In this document: one piece after another, positions 15,284 to 24,704 of the stretch
Position numbering within the stretch: position 1 is the first letter of the stretch
Layout of the letters: every line of letters starts with the position of its first letter
Origin: Prochlorococcus sp. AG-409-K04
Lineage (GTDB): Bacteria; Cyanobacteriota; Cyanobacteriia; PCC-6307; Cyanobiaceae
DNA length: 64,000 nt
Assembly (NCBI GenBank): GCA_003215555.1
Contig: QCKE01000001.1
Location: 62,001-126,000, forward strand
Direction of reading: 5' to 3'
The notes under the pieces: generated by a model
What the model was told of the DNA's origin: nothing
Database searches by the model: none
The model's input: the letters and a program-made list of their open reading frames with translations, nothing else
Program-made: the position numbers and the translations under genes

Positions 15284-15499
15284 TTAATTATACTCACCTG
15301 GCACATCATTTTTTTTTACAGTAACTTTTCCAACCTTTTTACCTGAAAATCTAAGCAACTCATCGCCAGAAAATTCAAACCCATGTTTCATTGCTATTTG
15401 AGCAACATCATCTGCGGTAGAAGCCTCTAAGACATTTTTTTTTATTGATGGATTTTCCTGCATCTTCGCTAAAAAGGCTTTAATCTGATCAATTGACAT
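15284..15499 (-). CDS. Nif11-like (N2P) domain protein
   Basis: A 71-residue protein. The Nif11 pattern is clear: IDQIKAFLAKMQENPSIKKN (~3-22), then ASTADDVAQIAMKHGFEFSG and DELLRFSG. In picocyanobacteria this domain serves as the leader of RiPP precursors such as prochlorosins. Here it is followed only by a Lys/Val-rich tail without Cys (KKVGKVTVKKNDVPGEYN) and no double-Gly core, so it is more likely a stand-alone Nif11 protein. No lanthipeptide synthetase is nearby. Confidence 0.8.
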   Translation of the reverse strand: MSIDQIKAFLAKMQENPSIKKNVLEASTADDVAQIAMKHGFEFSGDELLRFSGKKVGKVTVKKNDVPGEYN

Positions 15500-15772
15500 T
15501 AATAAATGTTAAAGTAAAATAATTGCTTTAATATTAGCAGAAGATTCCAGCATGTATTTAAATCAAATTAAATAAAAACTAAATATAAATTTTTCCTCTA
15601 AGCAACTAAAATTATAGTAGAGGAGAAGAAGTTAAATTACTTATCTAATAACTTTATACATATTTTTGAAAGATAATAGTTATTAAATTACTTTGAAGTG
15701 CAAAAAATAGTCAGTTAAAAATCTTTTAGCTCTAAGATAATATTAGAAAATTCCTTTATAAAGAGCAAATTC

Positions 15773-16933
15773 ATGACAATTTTACCTAAAACACTGATGC
15801 TTCTAGGCAGTGGAGAACTTGGCAAAGAGGTGGCAATTGCTGCTAAAAGGATAGGTTGCAAAGTAATTGCATGTGATAAGTATAAAAATGCACCTGCCAT
15901 GCAAGTTGCAGACAAATCAATTGTTCTAGATATGGGTGATGAAGAAAGTCTTAAAAATACTATTAGAAGTCTTTCACCAGATGTTGTCATTCCTGAAATA
16001 GAATCTCTTGCAGTAGAAGCATTAATTAAGCTTGAACAAGAAGGCATAAATATAATTCCAAATGCCAAAGCAACAGCTATCACAATGAACAGGGATAAAA
16101 TAAGAAACTTGGCCGCAGAAAAGTTAGGGATAAAAACAGCAAAATATAATTATGCAAGAAGTAAACAAGAACTTGAGAAAGCTGCAGAAAACATCAAATA
16201 TCCTTTTTTAATAAAACCAGTAATGAGCTCTTCTGGTAAAGGCCAAAGTCTTTTAAAAGAACCTAAGGATTTAGGTAAAGCCTGGGATTATGCAATAAAA
16301 GGTGCAAGAGGTAATTCAAATCAAGTGATAATTGAAGAATATATAAAATTTGATTTTGAAATAACTCTCTTAACTATTAGACAGAAAAATCAAGAAACAA
16401 TTTTTTGTCCACCTATTGGTCACCAACAAGTTAATGGAGACTACCAAACAAGTTGGCAACCTCAAGAAATAAATGATTCACAATTAATAGAAATGCAATC
16501 TATCGCAAAAAAAATTACGGATCACCTTGAAGGAAGTGGTTTGTTTGGAGTAGAGTTTTTTGTGAGAGGTAAAGACATTATATTTTCTGAGTTATCCCCT
16601 CGTCCTCATGATACCGGTCTGGTAACACTTGTAAGCCAAAACCTCAGCGAATTTGATCTACATATTAGGGCAATTTTAGGCTTACCAATACCTGAAATCA
16701 AAAACATATATCCCTCGGCAAGCAAAGTGCTCCTATCAAAAACCAATTCATCAATTGTTCAATATAAAGGTATAGACAAAGCATTAGAAGTTAAAGGAAC
16801 AGAGATATTAATATTTGGAAAACCAAGTGCTCACAATGGAAGACGAATGGGAGTCATACTTGCAAAAGGAGAAGATATTAAAGAAGCAAAAGAAAAGGCA
16901 GAGAATGCAGCTGGTTTTATTGAAATAAAATAA
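15773..16933 (+). CDS. purT: formate-dependent phosphoribosylglycinamide formyltransferase
   Basis: A 386-residue ATP-grasp enzyme. PurT converts GAR, formate and ATP to FGAR in purine synthesis without folate. The N-domain begins LMLLGSGELGKEVAIAAKRI (~8-27). The ATP-grasp centre shows KPVMSSSGKGQS (~148-159) and a glycine-rich loop. FFVRGKDIIFSELSPRPHDT (~263-282) supplies metal- and GAR-binding residues. NGRRMGVILA lies near the end. Length is normal. It stands alone on its strand with a short leader. Confidence 0.95.
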   Translation: MTILPKTLMLLGSGELGKEVAIAAKRIGCKVIACDKYKNAPAMQVADKSIVLDMGDEESLKNTIRSLSPDVVIPEIESLAVEALIKLEQEGINIIPNAKATAITMNRDKIRNLAAEKLGIKTAKYNYARSKQELEKAAENIKYPFLIKPVMSSSGKGQSLLKEPKDLGKAWDYAIKGARGNSNQVIIEEYIKFDFEITLLTIRQKNQETIFCPPIGHQQVNGDYQTSWQPQEINDSQLIEMQSIAKKITDHLEGSGLFGVEFFVRGKDIIFSELSPRPHDTGLVTLVSQNLSEFDLHIRAILGLPIPEIKNIYPSASKVLLSKTNSSIVQYKGIDKALEVKGTEILIFGKPSAHNGRRMGVILAKGEDIKEAKEKAENAAGFIEIK

Positions 16934-17027
16934 AAACTTATATACACATCAAAATTGAAATACTGCATTCAATTTTTTAGAGACTTACAAAAGATCTTCA
17001 GTAGATCTCTTAATTATCACTTAAGAA

Positions 17028-17390
17028 ATGAAACTGAAAATAATCTTTGCCTTAATGTTATTTTTTAAGCAATTTCAGATAGATATCATGTTTTACGCCC
17101 TAAACCTTTGCACGTTACTTGAGAAATATTCTTATTCAAAACAAATATCAGAAGAAGAACTTGATTTCATGGAAAGGAGTTGGCTTGAATCATTGAACAG
17201 CAATCACTACAATAGATATCCAGGAATAGCACCAGCCGTAGTTTGTGACAAGGCAGGTGTATCTAGAGGAAGTTTTTGGATAATTTGCAACGCAGCTATT
17301 CTAGATAAAATAAGGCCATTAGACTCTTCGAGAACAAGACAAGCTCGAATTTTAGACGTTCTTAGTCAATCTGGTTTAATTGCTGCATAA
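17028..17390 (+). CDS. conserved hypothetical protein
   Basis: A product of 120 residues, or 100 if the internal Met21 (MFYALNLCTLLEKYSYSKQI) is used. That start fits better because the first 20 residues look like a chance extension. The body is soluble: EELDFMERSWLESLNSNHYN, then PGIAPAVVCDKAGVSRGSFW and DSSRTRQARILDVLSQSG. No domain is recognised. Confidence 0.5.
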   Translation: MKLKIIFALMLFFKQFQIDIMFYALNLCTLLEKYSYSKQISEEELDFMERSWLESLNSNHYNRYPGIAPAVVCDKAGVSRGSFWIICNAAILDKIRPLDSSRTRQARILDVLSQSGLIAA

Positions 17391-17636
17391 AAATAAAAAG
17401 AATCTCATTTAAATTACAAACATACTCTATTTAATAATAGATTTAATATATATAATTTATACACTTAAAATTAATTCTCAATATATAGAAGTTGAATAAA
17501 ATAAATAATAAAAAGATAGATTTGATAAGAATAGGAACAATTAAATAACTATTATATTGAACGAAATTTTTTCAAGCCTCGCATTTTATGAATTGATCTT
17601 ATAGAATAAACATTTTATTCTTAATAATTTCTATTC

Positions 17637-17756
17637 ATGGCTTCAGAAGAAAGTGGTGGGATGGTTCCAGGATTAGCCGCTATTGCAATATCAGTTGTTT
17701 TTGCAGCTGCTATTGGTTTTTTAATTCTTCATTTTTTCCCAGATACTCCATTTTGA
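17637..17756 (+). CDS. 39-residue single-span protein
   Basis: A short frame read directly: MASEESGGMVPGLAAIAISV, then a continuing helix (VFAAAIGFLILHFF) and PDTPF. The Ala/Gly-rich single helix and tiny size resemble small photosystem or cytochrome b6f subunits, but it matches none that I know. It is followed after 26 bases by a convergent gene. Confidence 0.6.
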   Translation: MASEESGGMVPGLAAIAISVVFAAAIGFLILHFFPDTPF

Positions 17757-17782
17757 TCATGAACAACACAATTTAATTTTTT

Positions 17783-18532
17783 TCAATTAAATATTGTTTT
17801 GTTCAAATCATAAACAACACCCACCTTAGGATTAATAAAAAATGACTTGTCAGAAAGAAAAGTCTCAGCTTCTTCATCGTTTCCATCAATTTGTATCAAA
17901 TCATTTAAAAGACCAGTAAACACAGCATCTCCACCAGTAGTTGTTGACAAGAAAATTTTCGGTTTAAAACACTCAACAAGAAGAGGAAGAGTAGACTTTC
18001 CCTTTATAAAAGAGCCTGCTAAGGGCAAGTACATATCCACTACTGGAGAAAATACTGCATCAATTGATCTTGGAGAAATACTTTCGTCGAAAAAGCCATG
18101 TGGCTCTATATAAAAAGAAAATTGATCTGAAGAAACAATATATCCATTCTCTGGGAAGGGAACCTTAGCCCCAGTAGTTGCCTCTATAGAGATAGGACCT
18201 ATTTGTATAGTGTCTTGGGGCTTAAGTGGATTTATATTTTCAAATTTTAATTTTTCTAAAACATTGCAAGCATTATGAGAACCTACACAAGAAATTGAAC
18301 GTTCTAAAAGGTTTAAAGAAGGAGGATGGGCATGATCAGGGAGACCTTGAGTTAGAAGCAAAAGGTTTATTTGATCAGGAACCTCGATCTCTTTCTGCAA
18401 GCATCCCTTGATCAACCAAGCTCCTGGCCTGAAAACAAGATCGCCCTTAAGCCAAGGGTCTATCAAGATTTTAAAGCCATCTAGTTCAACTAACCAGCTA
18501 CTAGAACCAAAATATGTGGCTTGAAAATTCAT
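17783..18532 (-). CDS. metallo-beta-lactamase-fold hydrolase
   Basis: A 249-residue protein of the UlaG/YtnP-like MBL group. The start ATYFGSSSWLVELDGFKILI is followed by DPWLKGD, the typical beta-sandwich with the first metal-side Asp. The usual SHxHxDH box is degenerate here: LLTQGLPDHAHPPS (~60-73), with only the DHxH part kept. The later segments GAKVPFPENGYIV and VFSPVVDMYLPLAG fit the second half of the fold. It is probably a cytoplasmic hydrolase of unknown substrate; the weakened metal box leaves activity in doubt. Confidence 0.7.
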   Translation of the reverse strand: MNFQATYFGSSSWLVELDGFKILIDPWLKGDLVFRPGAWLIKGCLQKEIEVPDQINLLLLTQGLPDHAHPPSLNLLERSISCVGSHNACNVLEKLKFENINPLKPQDTIQIGPISIEATTGAKVPFPENGYIVSSDQFSFYIEPHGFFDESISPRSIDAVFSPVVDMYLPLAGSFIKGKSTLPLLVECFKPKIFLSTTTGGDAVFTGLLNDLIQIDGNDEEAETFLSDKSFFINPKVGVVYDLNKTIFN

Positions 18533-18749
18533 AAGTTAAGCTTGATTTAATATTGCTTCTCAATTTCAATGAAAAGCTTTGAAAATAGATTTATTTAAGC
18601 ATAAGAAGAATTTTTCTTAGAAACCCTTAATTGTTAATAAGTCAGAAGTATTTCATTTTTGTATAAATTAATTCTCAAATGGATTAGATTTTAATATATA
18701 TTTTTATAAAATAAGAATGCTTTACCCTCTGTATTCTATGAGCGCTAAA

Positions 18750-18782
18750 CCTAAAAAACTAAAATAAATTTTATTTTTTAGG
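18750..18782. repeat. AT-rich inverted repeat upstream of small gene
   Basis: CCTAAAAAA and TTTTTTAGG are the outer arms, and TAAAA/TTTTA continue inside. It lies 38 bases before the 18820-19005 start. It could be a terminator or a leader hairpin. Confidence 0.5.
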
Positions 18783-18819
18783 CTTATTATTCTCAATTCT
18801 ATCCCAAATTTTATCTACC

Positions 18820-19005
18820 ATGTCTTATGAATCTGGAAGTCTCGAGTGCAGAAAACTTTTTGATGCAAAAGAAAGCCTAATTAAACTAATGGAATCTCTT
18901 GATTGTTTGAAAAATACAGAAGCAATAAATTTTAAATTACAAGAGATTTATAAAGAAATTGAAGAAATGCATGAAGAAAGAAGAAAGCTTGAGTTGAAAA
19001 ATTAG
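18820..19005 (+). CDS. short coiled-coil protein
   Basis: A 61-residue soluble protein. Two predicted helices are ESLIKLMESLDCLKNTEAIN and LQEIYKEIEEMHEERRKLEL, with heptad-like hydrophobics and many charges. This suggests a small coiled-coil hairpin or dimer. Function unknown. Confidence 0.55.
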   Translation: MSYESGSLECRKLFDAKESLIKLMESLDCLKNTEAINFKLQEIYKEIEEMHEERRKLELKN

Positions 19006-19064
19006 TTACAAGGACAAGGAGAAAAATATTTGAATTAAATTCAAAAGAACACTAAAATATATAT

Positions 19065-19235
19065 CTATTCTTCTTGAGCCAAATAAAAATCAGCAACGCT
19101 ATTAAGCATTTCTATAACAACTTTGTTTGAACACTTTGTTTTTTCTTGAAGTCTCATGCATGCCTCTTTTACGTTGACAAATGCATCTTCACAAATTTGA
19201 TTTAATTCTTCATTGGAAAAATTAGATTTTTGCAT
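19065..19235 (-). CDS. 56-residue helical protein
   Basis: A short frame read directly. It starts MQKSNFSNEELNQICEDAFV and continues NVKEACMRLQEKTKCSNKVV to VADFYLAQEE. The product is helical and soluble with three Cys. Conserved-looking composition supports a real gene; no family is recognised. It converges with 18820-19005. Confidence 0.5.
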   Translation of the reverse strand: MQKSNFSNEELNQICEDAFVNVKEACMRLQEKTKCSNKVVIEMLNSVADFYLAQEE

Positions 19236-19350
19236 TGATCCTAATCAAATATTTTATAATTATAAACTAAAAATCTCACTTTTGACTATTACAGATAAAG
19301 AACATAAAAGCAAATTTATAAAATTCAACTCAGTAATAATAATTCAATAG

Positions 19351-19875
19351 TTATAAATCATCTTTCTGTATCCAAAGCAATTTATGGTTTTCTTTTGAGT
19401 CTGGATAAGCTAGTATAATCAAAGGAATTTTATTAATAGCTTTCTCAATATTAAACTGATATTGATTAATCAAAGCAATATATTTCTTATAAGTCCATCC
19501 ATTATTGCCACAGTCAACGACAGTCCAGCGATGACGTAAGGCTCGATAAAAGTCTTCCATTCCAAATTCATACCAACATTCCTGAGCTGCTGTTAATAAA
19601 GTTTTTCCTTGTTTGATTAATTCATTATAAAAAATAATTTCTGGAAGCTCTTCGGAAAAATCTGGCGGAATACGAAAAAACAGTTCGGCCAAAGAAAGCT
19701 TTTCAAGTTTTAGCCAAGGTCTATCTAACAACAAAACTGGAAGATCAAATGACCAATCTTCGTTTTGATTTTCTCGGAGTATCGACTGCGTCTCTATTGC
19801 ATGTCGTTTAGATAACTTTAAAGAAATTGCCATGGGTTGTTGTCGAAAAGTATAGATAAAAACAAAAGCCTTCAA
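19351..19875 (-). CDS. conserved hypothetical protein
   Basis: A 174-residue product, or 160 if it starts at Met15 (MAISLKLSKRHAIETQSILR). It is soluble and aromatic-rich: DLPVLLLDRPWLKLEKLSLA, then AAQECWYEFGMEDFYRALRH and RWTVVDCGNNGWTYKKYIAL. The last segment alternates strands and turns. No domain is recognised. It is divergent from the aldo/keto reductase gene, with 61 bases between them. Confidence 0.5.
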   Translation of the reverse strand: MKAFVFIYTFRQQPMAISLKLSKRHAIETQSILRENQNEDWSFDLPVLLLDRPWLKLEKLSLAELFFRIPPDFSEELPEIIFYNELIKQGKTLLTAAQECWYEFGMEDFYRALRHRWTVVDCGNNGWTYKKYIALINQYQFNIEKAINKIPLIILAYPDSKENHKLLWIQKDDL

Positions 19876-19936
19876 AACATAAGCACCAATTTAGGACAAA
19901 AGCGAATAATATTAAAGATAAAAAGGGTAAAAAACA

Positions 19937-20896
19937 TTGATAGGGATTGGTTTCGGTACATGGTCATGGGGAAATCAACTGTTATGGGGTTATGTACCCG
20001 AAAAACATGATAAGTCTCTAGAAGAAACGTTTAATACAGCAATTAATAACGGATTAAGATTTATAGATACAGCAGACTCATACGGTACAGGCAAACTAAA
20101 TGGAAGAAGTGAAAAGCTACTAGGAAAATATATTTCCAAACTCCCTGAGGCTAAAAAAAAATCAATTGTTATTGCAACAAAATTAGCGCCTTACCCTTGG
20201 AGACTAGGTAGGAAAGGCTTCAACAAGGCATTTCAAGCGAGCAAAGAAAGGTTAAAAAACAAAATTGACAGAGTGCAGCTTCATTGGAGCACCTCAAGAT
20301 ATGCACCATGGCAAGAAAGACAATTACTTGACAACCTAGCCGACCTTTATGAAAAGAAAGAAATCTCAGAAATAGGTGTTTCTAATATGGGCCCGTTAAG
20401 ATTAAAATGGGTTTATGATTACCTCCGCCATAGAGGCGTTCCTCTGAAAAGTGTCCAAATTCAATTTTCTCTAATATCACCTCAACAAGACATCAATTTT
20501 CAAATCAAAGAAATATGCAAAGAGTTGAACATTGAGCTAATTGCCTATAGTCCTTTAGCCTTAGGTGTACTATCCATTAATCCAGGAAAAGAAATATTAC
20601 CAAATACTTTTCTACTTCGTTCGATATTCAGAAGACTACTACCTGTTAGCTATAAACTCAGATCAGAACTTTACAATATCGCCAAAGAGCGTAATGTTTC
20701 TCAGGTACAAGTTGCATTAAATTGGTGTCGATCGCACGAGGCCTTACCTATTGCAGGAATAAGGTCACCAAGTCACGCTAAAGATATTAGTAGAACATTG
20801 AAATGGAGTCTTAGTCGAACTGAAAGGATAAAACTCGATAATCTAAGCAATGACATTCAAATTAGAATGCCTAATAATCCTCTTCAAAGTTTATAA
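19937..20896 (+). CDS. aldo/keto reductase
   Basis: A 319-residue NAD(P)H-dependent oxidoreductase of the AKR TIM-barrel family, starting at TTG. The catalytic tetrad is visible: Asp and Tyr in FIDTADSYGTG (~41-51), Lys in IATKLAPYP (~79) and His in VQLHWSTSR (~111). The nucleotide-site C-terminal part shows ALPIAGIRSPSHAKDISRTL. The substrate is not predictable. The same gene type is common in picocyanobacteria and related to plant chloroplast-targeted forms. Confidence 0.9.
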   Translation: MIGIGFGTWSWGNQLLWGYVPEKHDKSLEETFNTAINNGLRFIDTADSYGTGKLNGRSEKLLGKYISKLPEAKKKSIVIATKLAPYPWRLGRKGFNKAFQASKERLKNKIDRVQLHWSTSRYAPWQERQLLDNLADLYEKKEISEIGVSNMGPLRLKWVYDYLRHRGVPLKSVQIQFSLISPQQDINFQIKEICKELNIELIAYSPLALGVLSINPGKEILPNTFLLRSIFRRLLPVSYKLRSELYNIAKERNVSQVQVALNWCRSHEALPIAGIRSPSHAKDISRTLKWSLSRTERIKLDNLSNDIQIRMPNNPLQSL

Positions 20897-20922
20897 AACA
20901 CCAGAAAATTTAAAAATTGCCT

Positions 20923-21201
20923 CTAAGAGCTTGATTTGTAGATTAATTTCATCACCAGAATCAAACAATTTAAAAATAAAGTAACAAGATTAGCGAGAAG
21001 AACTGGAACAGAATTGGCTTGAATAGCATAAACTATCCACAGCATTAAACCAGATATGAAGAGTAAAAGCATTAACAAAGAAATATCATCAACTTTTTTT
21101 GTTTTATAAGTCCTTATAACCTGAGGCAAAAAAGCTATTGTAGTCAACAAAGCAGCTGAAAAGCCATATAAATCCTTGCTCATGGTACTTTCCCTTTCCA
21201 T
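20923..21201 (-). CDS. SemiSWEET-type sugar transporter
   Basis: A 92-residue product; residues from Met7 (MSKDLYGFSAALLTTIAFLP) are enough for the whole family domain. Three helices form one MtN3/saliva unit. The signature TIAFLPQVIRTYKTKKVDDI carries the PQ motif. Such half-transporters dimerise to move sugars in or out passively. The start is uncertain by six codons. Confidence 0.85.
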   Translation of the reverse strand: MERESTMSKDLYGFSAALLTTIAFLPQVIRTYKTKKVDDISLLMLLLFISGLMLWIVYAIQANSVPVLLANLVTLFLNCLILVMKLIYKSSS

Positions 21202-21413
21202 TTTCCCAAAATCACCATATCACATGAAGAATATAGATTAATAGCGACCATAAATATAAAAATATCTATCCATTTAACATAGCCATGAAGTTAGAATCAG
21301 AATAAAAAACAAATGATAGAATATTAAGACAAGGTTATAATATTTTCAAAAACTCACATATTCAATAGCAAACGTTTATATTAATTTTATATTTTTATAT
21401 TAGGATCAAAATT

Positions 21414-21731
21414 TTGTTCAACAAAGCCGAAAAGAAAGCTCTTACTAGACTTGCAGTTCTCTCTATAGGTTGGGGACTTGGCCTAGATCGATTCTATGAA
21501 GGAAAAACAAAAGAAGGATTTCTTTCAATTATAGGCTGGGCTATTATATTTAGTAGTCTATTATACTTATCTCCTTGTCATGGCATAGATTATAGCAATG
21601 GAGTTAAAAACTATTCAGACATGAGTATTAATCCGCTATCTATACTCCCTCTCGGATTTGGAGTTTACGGAATCGTACTAGTTATTAAAAAAGGTTTTAA
21701 ACTTCTTCGCGCATTTGAATCAGCTGAATGA
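21414..21731 (+). CDS. TM2-domain membrane protein
   Basis: A 105-residue protein from a TTG start. The TM2 pattern is clear: LAVLSIGWGLGLDRFYEGKT (~13-32), then GFLSIIGWAIIFSS. In TM2 proteins the G-x-DRFY-x-G turn links two helices. A third hydrophobic stretch (LSILPLGFGVYGIVLVI) follows a polar loop containing Cys and His. Role unknown. Confidence 0.65.
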   Translation: MFNKAEKKALTRLAVLSIGWGLGLDRFYEGKTKEGFLSIIGWAIIFSSLLYLSPCHGIDYSNGVKNYSDMSINPLSILPLGFGVYGIVLVIKKGFKLLRAFESAE

Positions 21732-21801
21732 ATATAGTAATAGTACAGATATAATAGTTAAATAAATATAATATTTATGATTTAATTAAATTGAATATAT
21801 T

Positions 21802-23721
21802 ATGTCATTAATTCGACTGTCAAATGCATATAAGGATTTTGGAATAAAGATATTGTTTGAGAATCTAAATTTAGATATAAATAAAAAAGACAAGCTTGGG
21901 TTAATAGGAAAGAATGGATCCGGTAAGTCAACATTACTAAAGATAATAGCAGGCATAGAGCCACTACTTTCAGGGGAAAGGACTTGCTCATCATCAACTA
22001 AAATATCCCTAGCAAGTCAAGAAGATTCCTTAAATAAAAATAAAACAATTATCGAAGAAGTTCTTAAAGGTTGCGGTGATAGAAGTAATTTAATTATACG
22101 CTTTCAAAAATTGACAAAAGTCTTTGCTGAAAATCCAAACGAAAATTCCATTCGAGATGAATTGGTATACTTGAGTGAACTTATGGACAGCAACAATGCT
22201 TGGGATCTTGAAAAACAATGTCAGATAATACTAGACAAACTTGGCATAGAAAATATAAATAATAAAATCAGTGAACTTTCTGGAGGCTATCAAAAAAGAG
22301 TAGGTCTAGCATCTGCATTAGTTGCTAATCCAGATGTTTTATTATTAGATGAGCCCACAAATCACTTAGACACTATAGCTATACAATGGCTAGAAGGATG
22401 GCTAAAGAAATATAATGGAGCAATTATTTTAATAACTCATGACCGATATTTTCTAGATAAAGTTACAAATCAAATGCTTGAAATTGAAAAAGGTCATAGC
22501 TACAAATATGCAGGAAATTATAGTGAGTATCTTAAACAGAAAATTGAACAAGAAAACCAAAAAGAATTAGCAAGCAAAAAATTTAAAACTGTCCTCAATA
22601 AAGAGTTAAGTTGGCTAAAAAAAGGAGCAAAAGCAAGAAGTAGTAAGCAAAAAGCAAGAATTAAAAGAATACAAACAATGCAAAATAAAAAACCTTTTCA
22701 AAATGAAAATAATATTGACATAAGCTTCCTATCCAGAAGGATTGGAAACAAAGTAATAAACATTCAAAACATGAGCATTATAAATAATAATAAAACAATA
22801 CTAAAGAACTTCACCTATGATTTTAATCCAGAAGATCGAGTAGGGATTATAGGACCAAATGGATGTGGCAAGTCGACACTTTTACATACAATTGCAGGTA
22901 TAAGAGAATACCAAGAAGGTAATATAGATATTGGAAATACTGTCCATATTGGCTATCTTGATCAAAATATCAACGAATTAAATAGTAGTAAAATAAAGGA
23001 TAAAAAGGTTATTGATTTTATACTAGAAGTATCAAATAGTGTTAATTTCGGCAAAAAAAAATTAACAGCTTCAAAACTTCTTGAAAATTTTCTATTCTCA
23101 CCTGCTGAACAGTATAATCAAATAGAAAAACTTTCTGGTGGTGAGAAAAGACGATTAAAACTATGCAAAATACTAATGCAAGAACCTAATGTATTAATAT
23201 TAGATGAACCTACTAATGATTTTGATATACAAACATTGAGTGTAATAGAAAATTTTTTAGAAGATTTTCAAGGATGCGTAATTATTGTTTCACATGATCG
23301 TTATTTTCTTGATCGCACAGTAGATAGAATATTTGAATTTAATAATAAACAATTGGTAAGATACGAAGGAAATTACTCTTTATATCTTGAAAATAAAAAG
23401 ATAGGATCTTCTCTTGAAAAAACCTCCAAGAATAATTCTGATGAATTTTCAATAGAACATGATTCTAAAAAAAATATTTTCAAAGGATACTTGAAATCAA
23501 ACATTTCTTTAAAAAGAAAACTTAGTTTCAAAGAAAAGAAAGAACTTGAGAACATCAATCAAAAACTTCCTTTATTGGAAAAGAGAAAATCATTTGTAGC
23601 CTCAGAAATAGAAAATGCTAAGACTAGTCTAATAATGTCTAGTTTAAGTGAAGAATTGGCAAAAATTATAGAAGAGATTGAGAAATTAGAAGAAAGATGG
23701 CTAATCCTTAGTGATATTTAA
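21802..23721 (+). CDS. ABC-F family ATPase (Uup/EttA type)
   Basis: A 639-residue cytoplasmic protein with two ABC ATPase domains and no membrane part. Domain 1 has GKNGSGKST (~36-44), LSGGYQKR and LLLDEPTNHLD. Domain 2 has GPNGCGKST, LSGGEKRR and LILDEPTNDFD. Between them is the P-site-tRNA-interacting linker, rich in Lys and Arg (KKGAKARSSKQKARIKRIQT). The C-terminal ~90 residues are a charged coiled coil like that of Uup. ABC-F proteins act on ribosomes to relieve stalls. Confidence 0.92.
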   Translation: MSLIRLSNAYKDFGIKILFENLNLDINKKDKLGLIGKNGSGKSTLLKIIAGIEPLLSGERTCSSSTKISLASQEDSLNKNKTIIEEVLKGCGDRSNLIIRFQKLTKVFAENPNENSIRDELVYLSELMDSNNAWDLEKQCQIILDKLGIENINNKISELSGGYQKRVGLASALVANPDVLLLDEPTNHLDTIAIQWLEGWLKKYNGAIILITHDRYFLDKVTNQMLEIEKGHSYKYAGNYSEYLKQKIEQENQKELASKKFKTVLNKELSWLKKGAKARSSKQKARIKRIQTMQNKKPFQNENNIDISFLSRRIGNKVINIQNMSIINNNKTILKNFTYDFNPEDRVGIIGPNGCGKSTLLHTIAGIREYQEGNIDIGNTVHIGYLDQNINELNSSKIKDKKVIDFILEVSNSVNFGKKKLTASKLLENFLFSPAEQYNQIEKLSGGEKRRLKLCKILMQEPNVLILDEPTNDFDIQTLSVIENFLEDFQGCVIIVSHDRYFLDRTVDRIFEFNNKQLVRYEGNYSLYLENKKIGSSLEKTSKNNSDEFSIEHDSKKNIFKGYLKSNISLKRKLSFKEKKELENINQKLPLLEKRKSFVASEIENAKTSLIMSSLSEELAKIIEEIEKLEERWLILSDI

Positions 23722-23780
23722 AAAAATATAAGTTTTTCATGAAATCTTCCTCCTCTTAAATCTAAAGACTTAGGAAGATA

Positions 23781-23879
23781 ATGCGATATTTCCCATCTGA
23801 TGAGATCCTAAGAGGTCTAAGCCCAAAAGAATTGATTTTTATTTTTCTATCAAAAGGAATAAAAACCATATCACTCTAG
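23781..23879 (+). CDS. possible 32-residue protein
   Basis: A frame read directly: MRYFPSDEILRGLSPKELIF, then IFLSKGIKTISL. AGGA lies six bases before the ATG, a good ribosome site for this genome. It sits in the gap between the ABC-F gene and 23918-24349. Length alone cannot prove it. Confidence 0.3.
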   Translation: MRYFPSDEILRGLSPKELIFIFLSKGIKTISL

Positions 23880-23917
23880 ATAAGACAAGTATTATTTAGT
23901 AAATCCAAATTACTTAA

Positions 23918-24349
23918 ATGACAAAACCAGTAGAATTTAGCTCATTTTATAAACTACTTAAAGCTGTCAGAGATGGTGATAAAAAAAAAGGTGAAGAGTT
24001 AGAGTGGATGTTAGCTGAATATGAACATGCTAATGAGGCTACAAGTGCATATGATGAACTAGGTCAAATTTTTTGCCATCATGGTGTTATGGAATTGTTT
24101 GAGTATACTGGGGTTGATAACATCCCATATATTAAAAGTCTAAATAATGAGGTTTGGGAATATTTGAAAGTAAGAATGCTTATGGATCTTAAAGAATATA
24201 TGATCAAATCTATGTTAAACCACGCTCAACAGCACCAGTTAGCAAAAAAGATCTCAAGCAAATGGAATTCTGATCTTGAAGAAATTGAAGAAAACATGGG
24301 AGGTCTTGCTAAATATGTCACTGAAGGAATTATTGAATTAGTCATGTAA
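23918..24349 (+). CDS. conserved hypothetical protein
   Basis: A 143-residue soluble, acidic and mostly helical protein. Segments are FYKLLKAVRDGDKKKGEELE, then WMLAEYEHANEATSAYDELG and IFCHHGVMELFEYTG. The CHHG could bind a metal, but this is a guess. There is no recognised domain and no clear operon link. Confidence 0.5.
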   Translation: MTKPVEFSSFYKLLKAVRDGDKKKGEELEWMLAEYEHANEATSAYDELGQIFCHHGVMELFEYTGVDNIPYIKSLNNEVWEYLKVRMLMDLKEYMIKSMLNHAQQHQLAKKISSKWNSDLEEIEENMGGLAKYVTEGIIELVM

Positions 24350-24506
24350 ACAAAGAAAAATCGTAATTTTCATCAAAACCAAGCCTAAATTTTCAAGGTT
24401 AGAATTTAAACATAAATCAAATACTTACAACCGTCTAAAGGAAATCGGCTCAAAAGGGTAGCTTTTGATACGGGGATTAGGTAGCCTAAATTAGTTTAAT
24501 AAAAAA

Positions 24507-24704
24507 ATGCAAGAAGTTAATTCAGCACTTGAATCTTTATCCCTTGCTGTGATTCATGTTTTGGACAGATCAAAACATTTAAAAGGTAAAGACCAATATG
24601 CACTTATAAATGAATTTGCAGAATGGATTGTAGATCTTCCAAGCTATGAAGATGTTGTTGCTTTTCCAGACATGACTATTAATAAAGAGAAAGAAGATAA
24701 ATAA
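24507..24704 (+). CDS. small soluble protein, EFxEW family member 2
   Basis: A 65-residue protein. The core GKDQYALINEFAEWIVDLPS (~27-46) followed by YEDVVAFPDMTIN matches 13200-13439 in both core and PDxT tail, and 54123-54368 in the core. It is helical with no membrane segment. The 5' region 24435-24485 is more GC-rich than average and could fold. Function unknown. Confidence 0.6.
   Translation: MQEVNSALESLSLAVIHVLDRSKHLKGKDQYALINEFAEWIVDLPSYEDVVAFPDMTINKEKEDK

Noticed and set aside
24430-24490. possible tRNA or structured RNA (GC-rich patch)
   Set aside because: No cloverleaf with a proper T-arm GTTCRA-type loop could be drawn; left as a possible leader.
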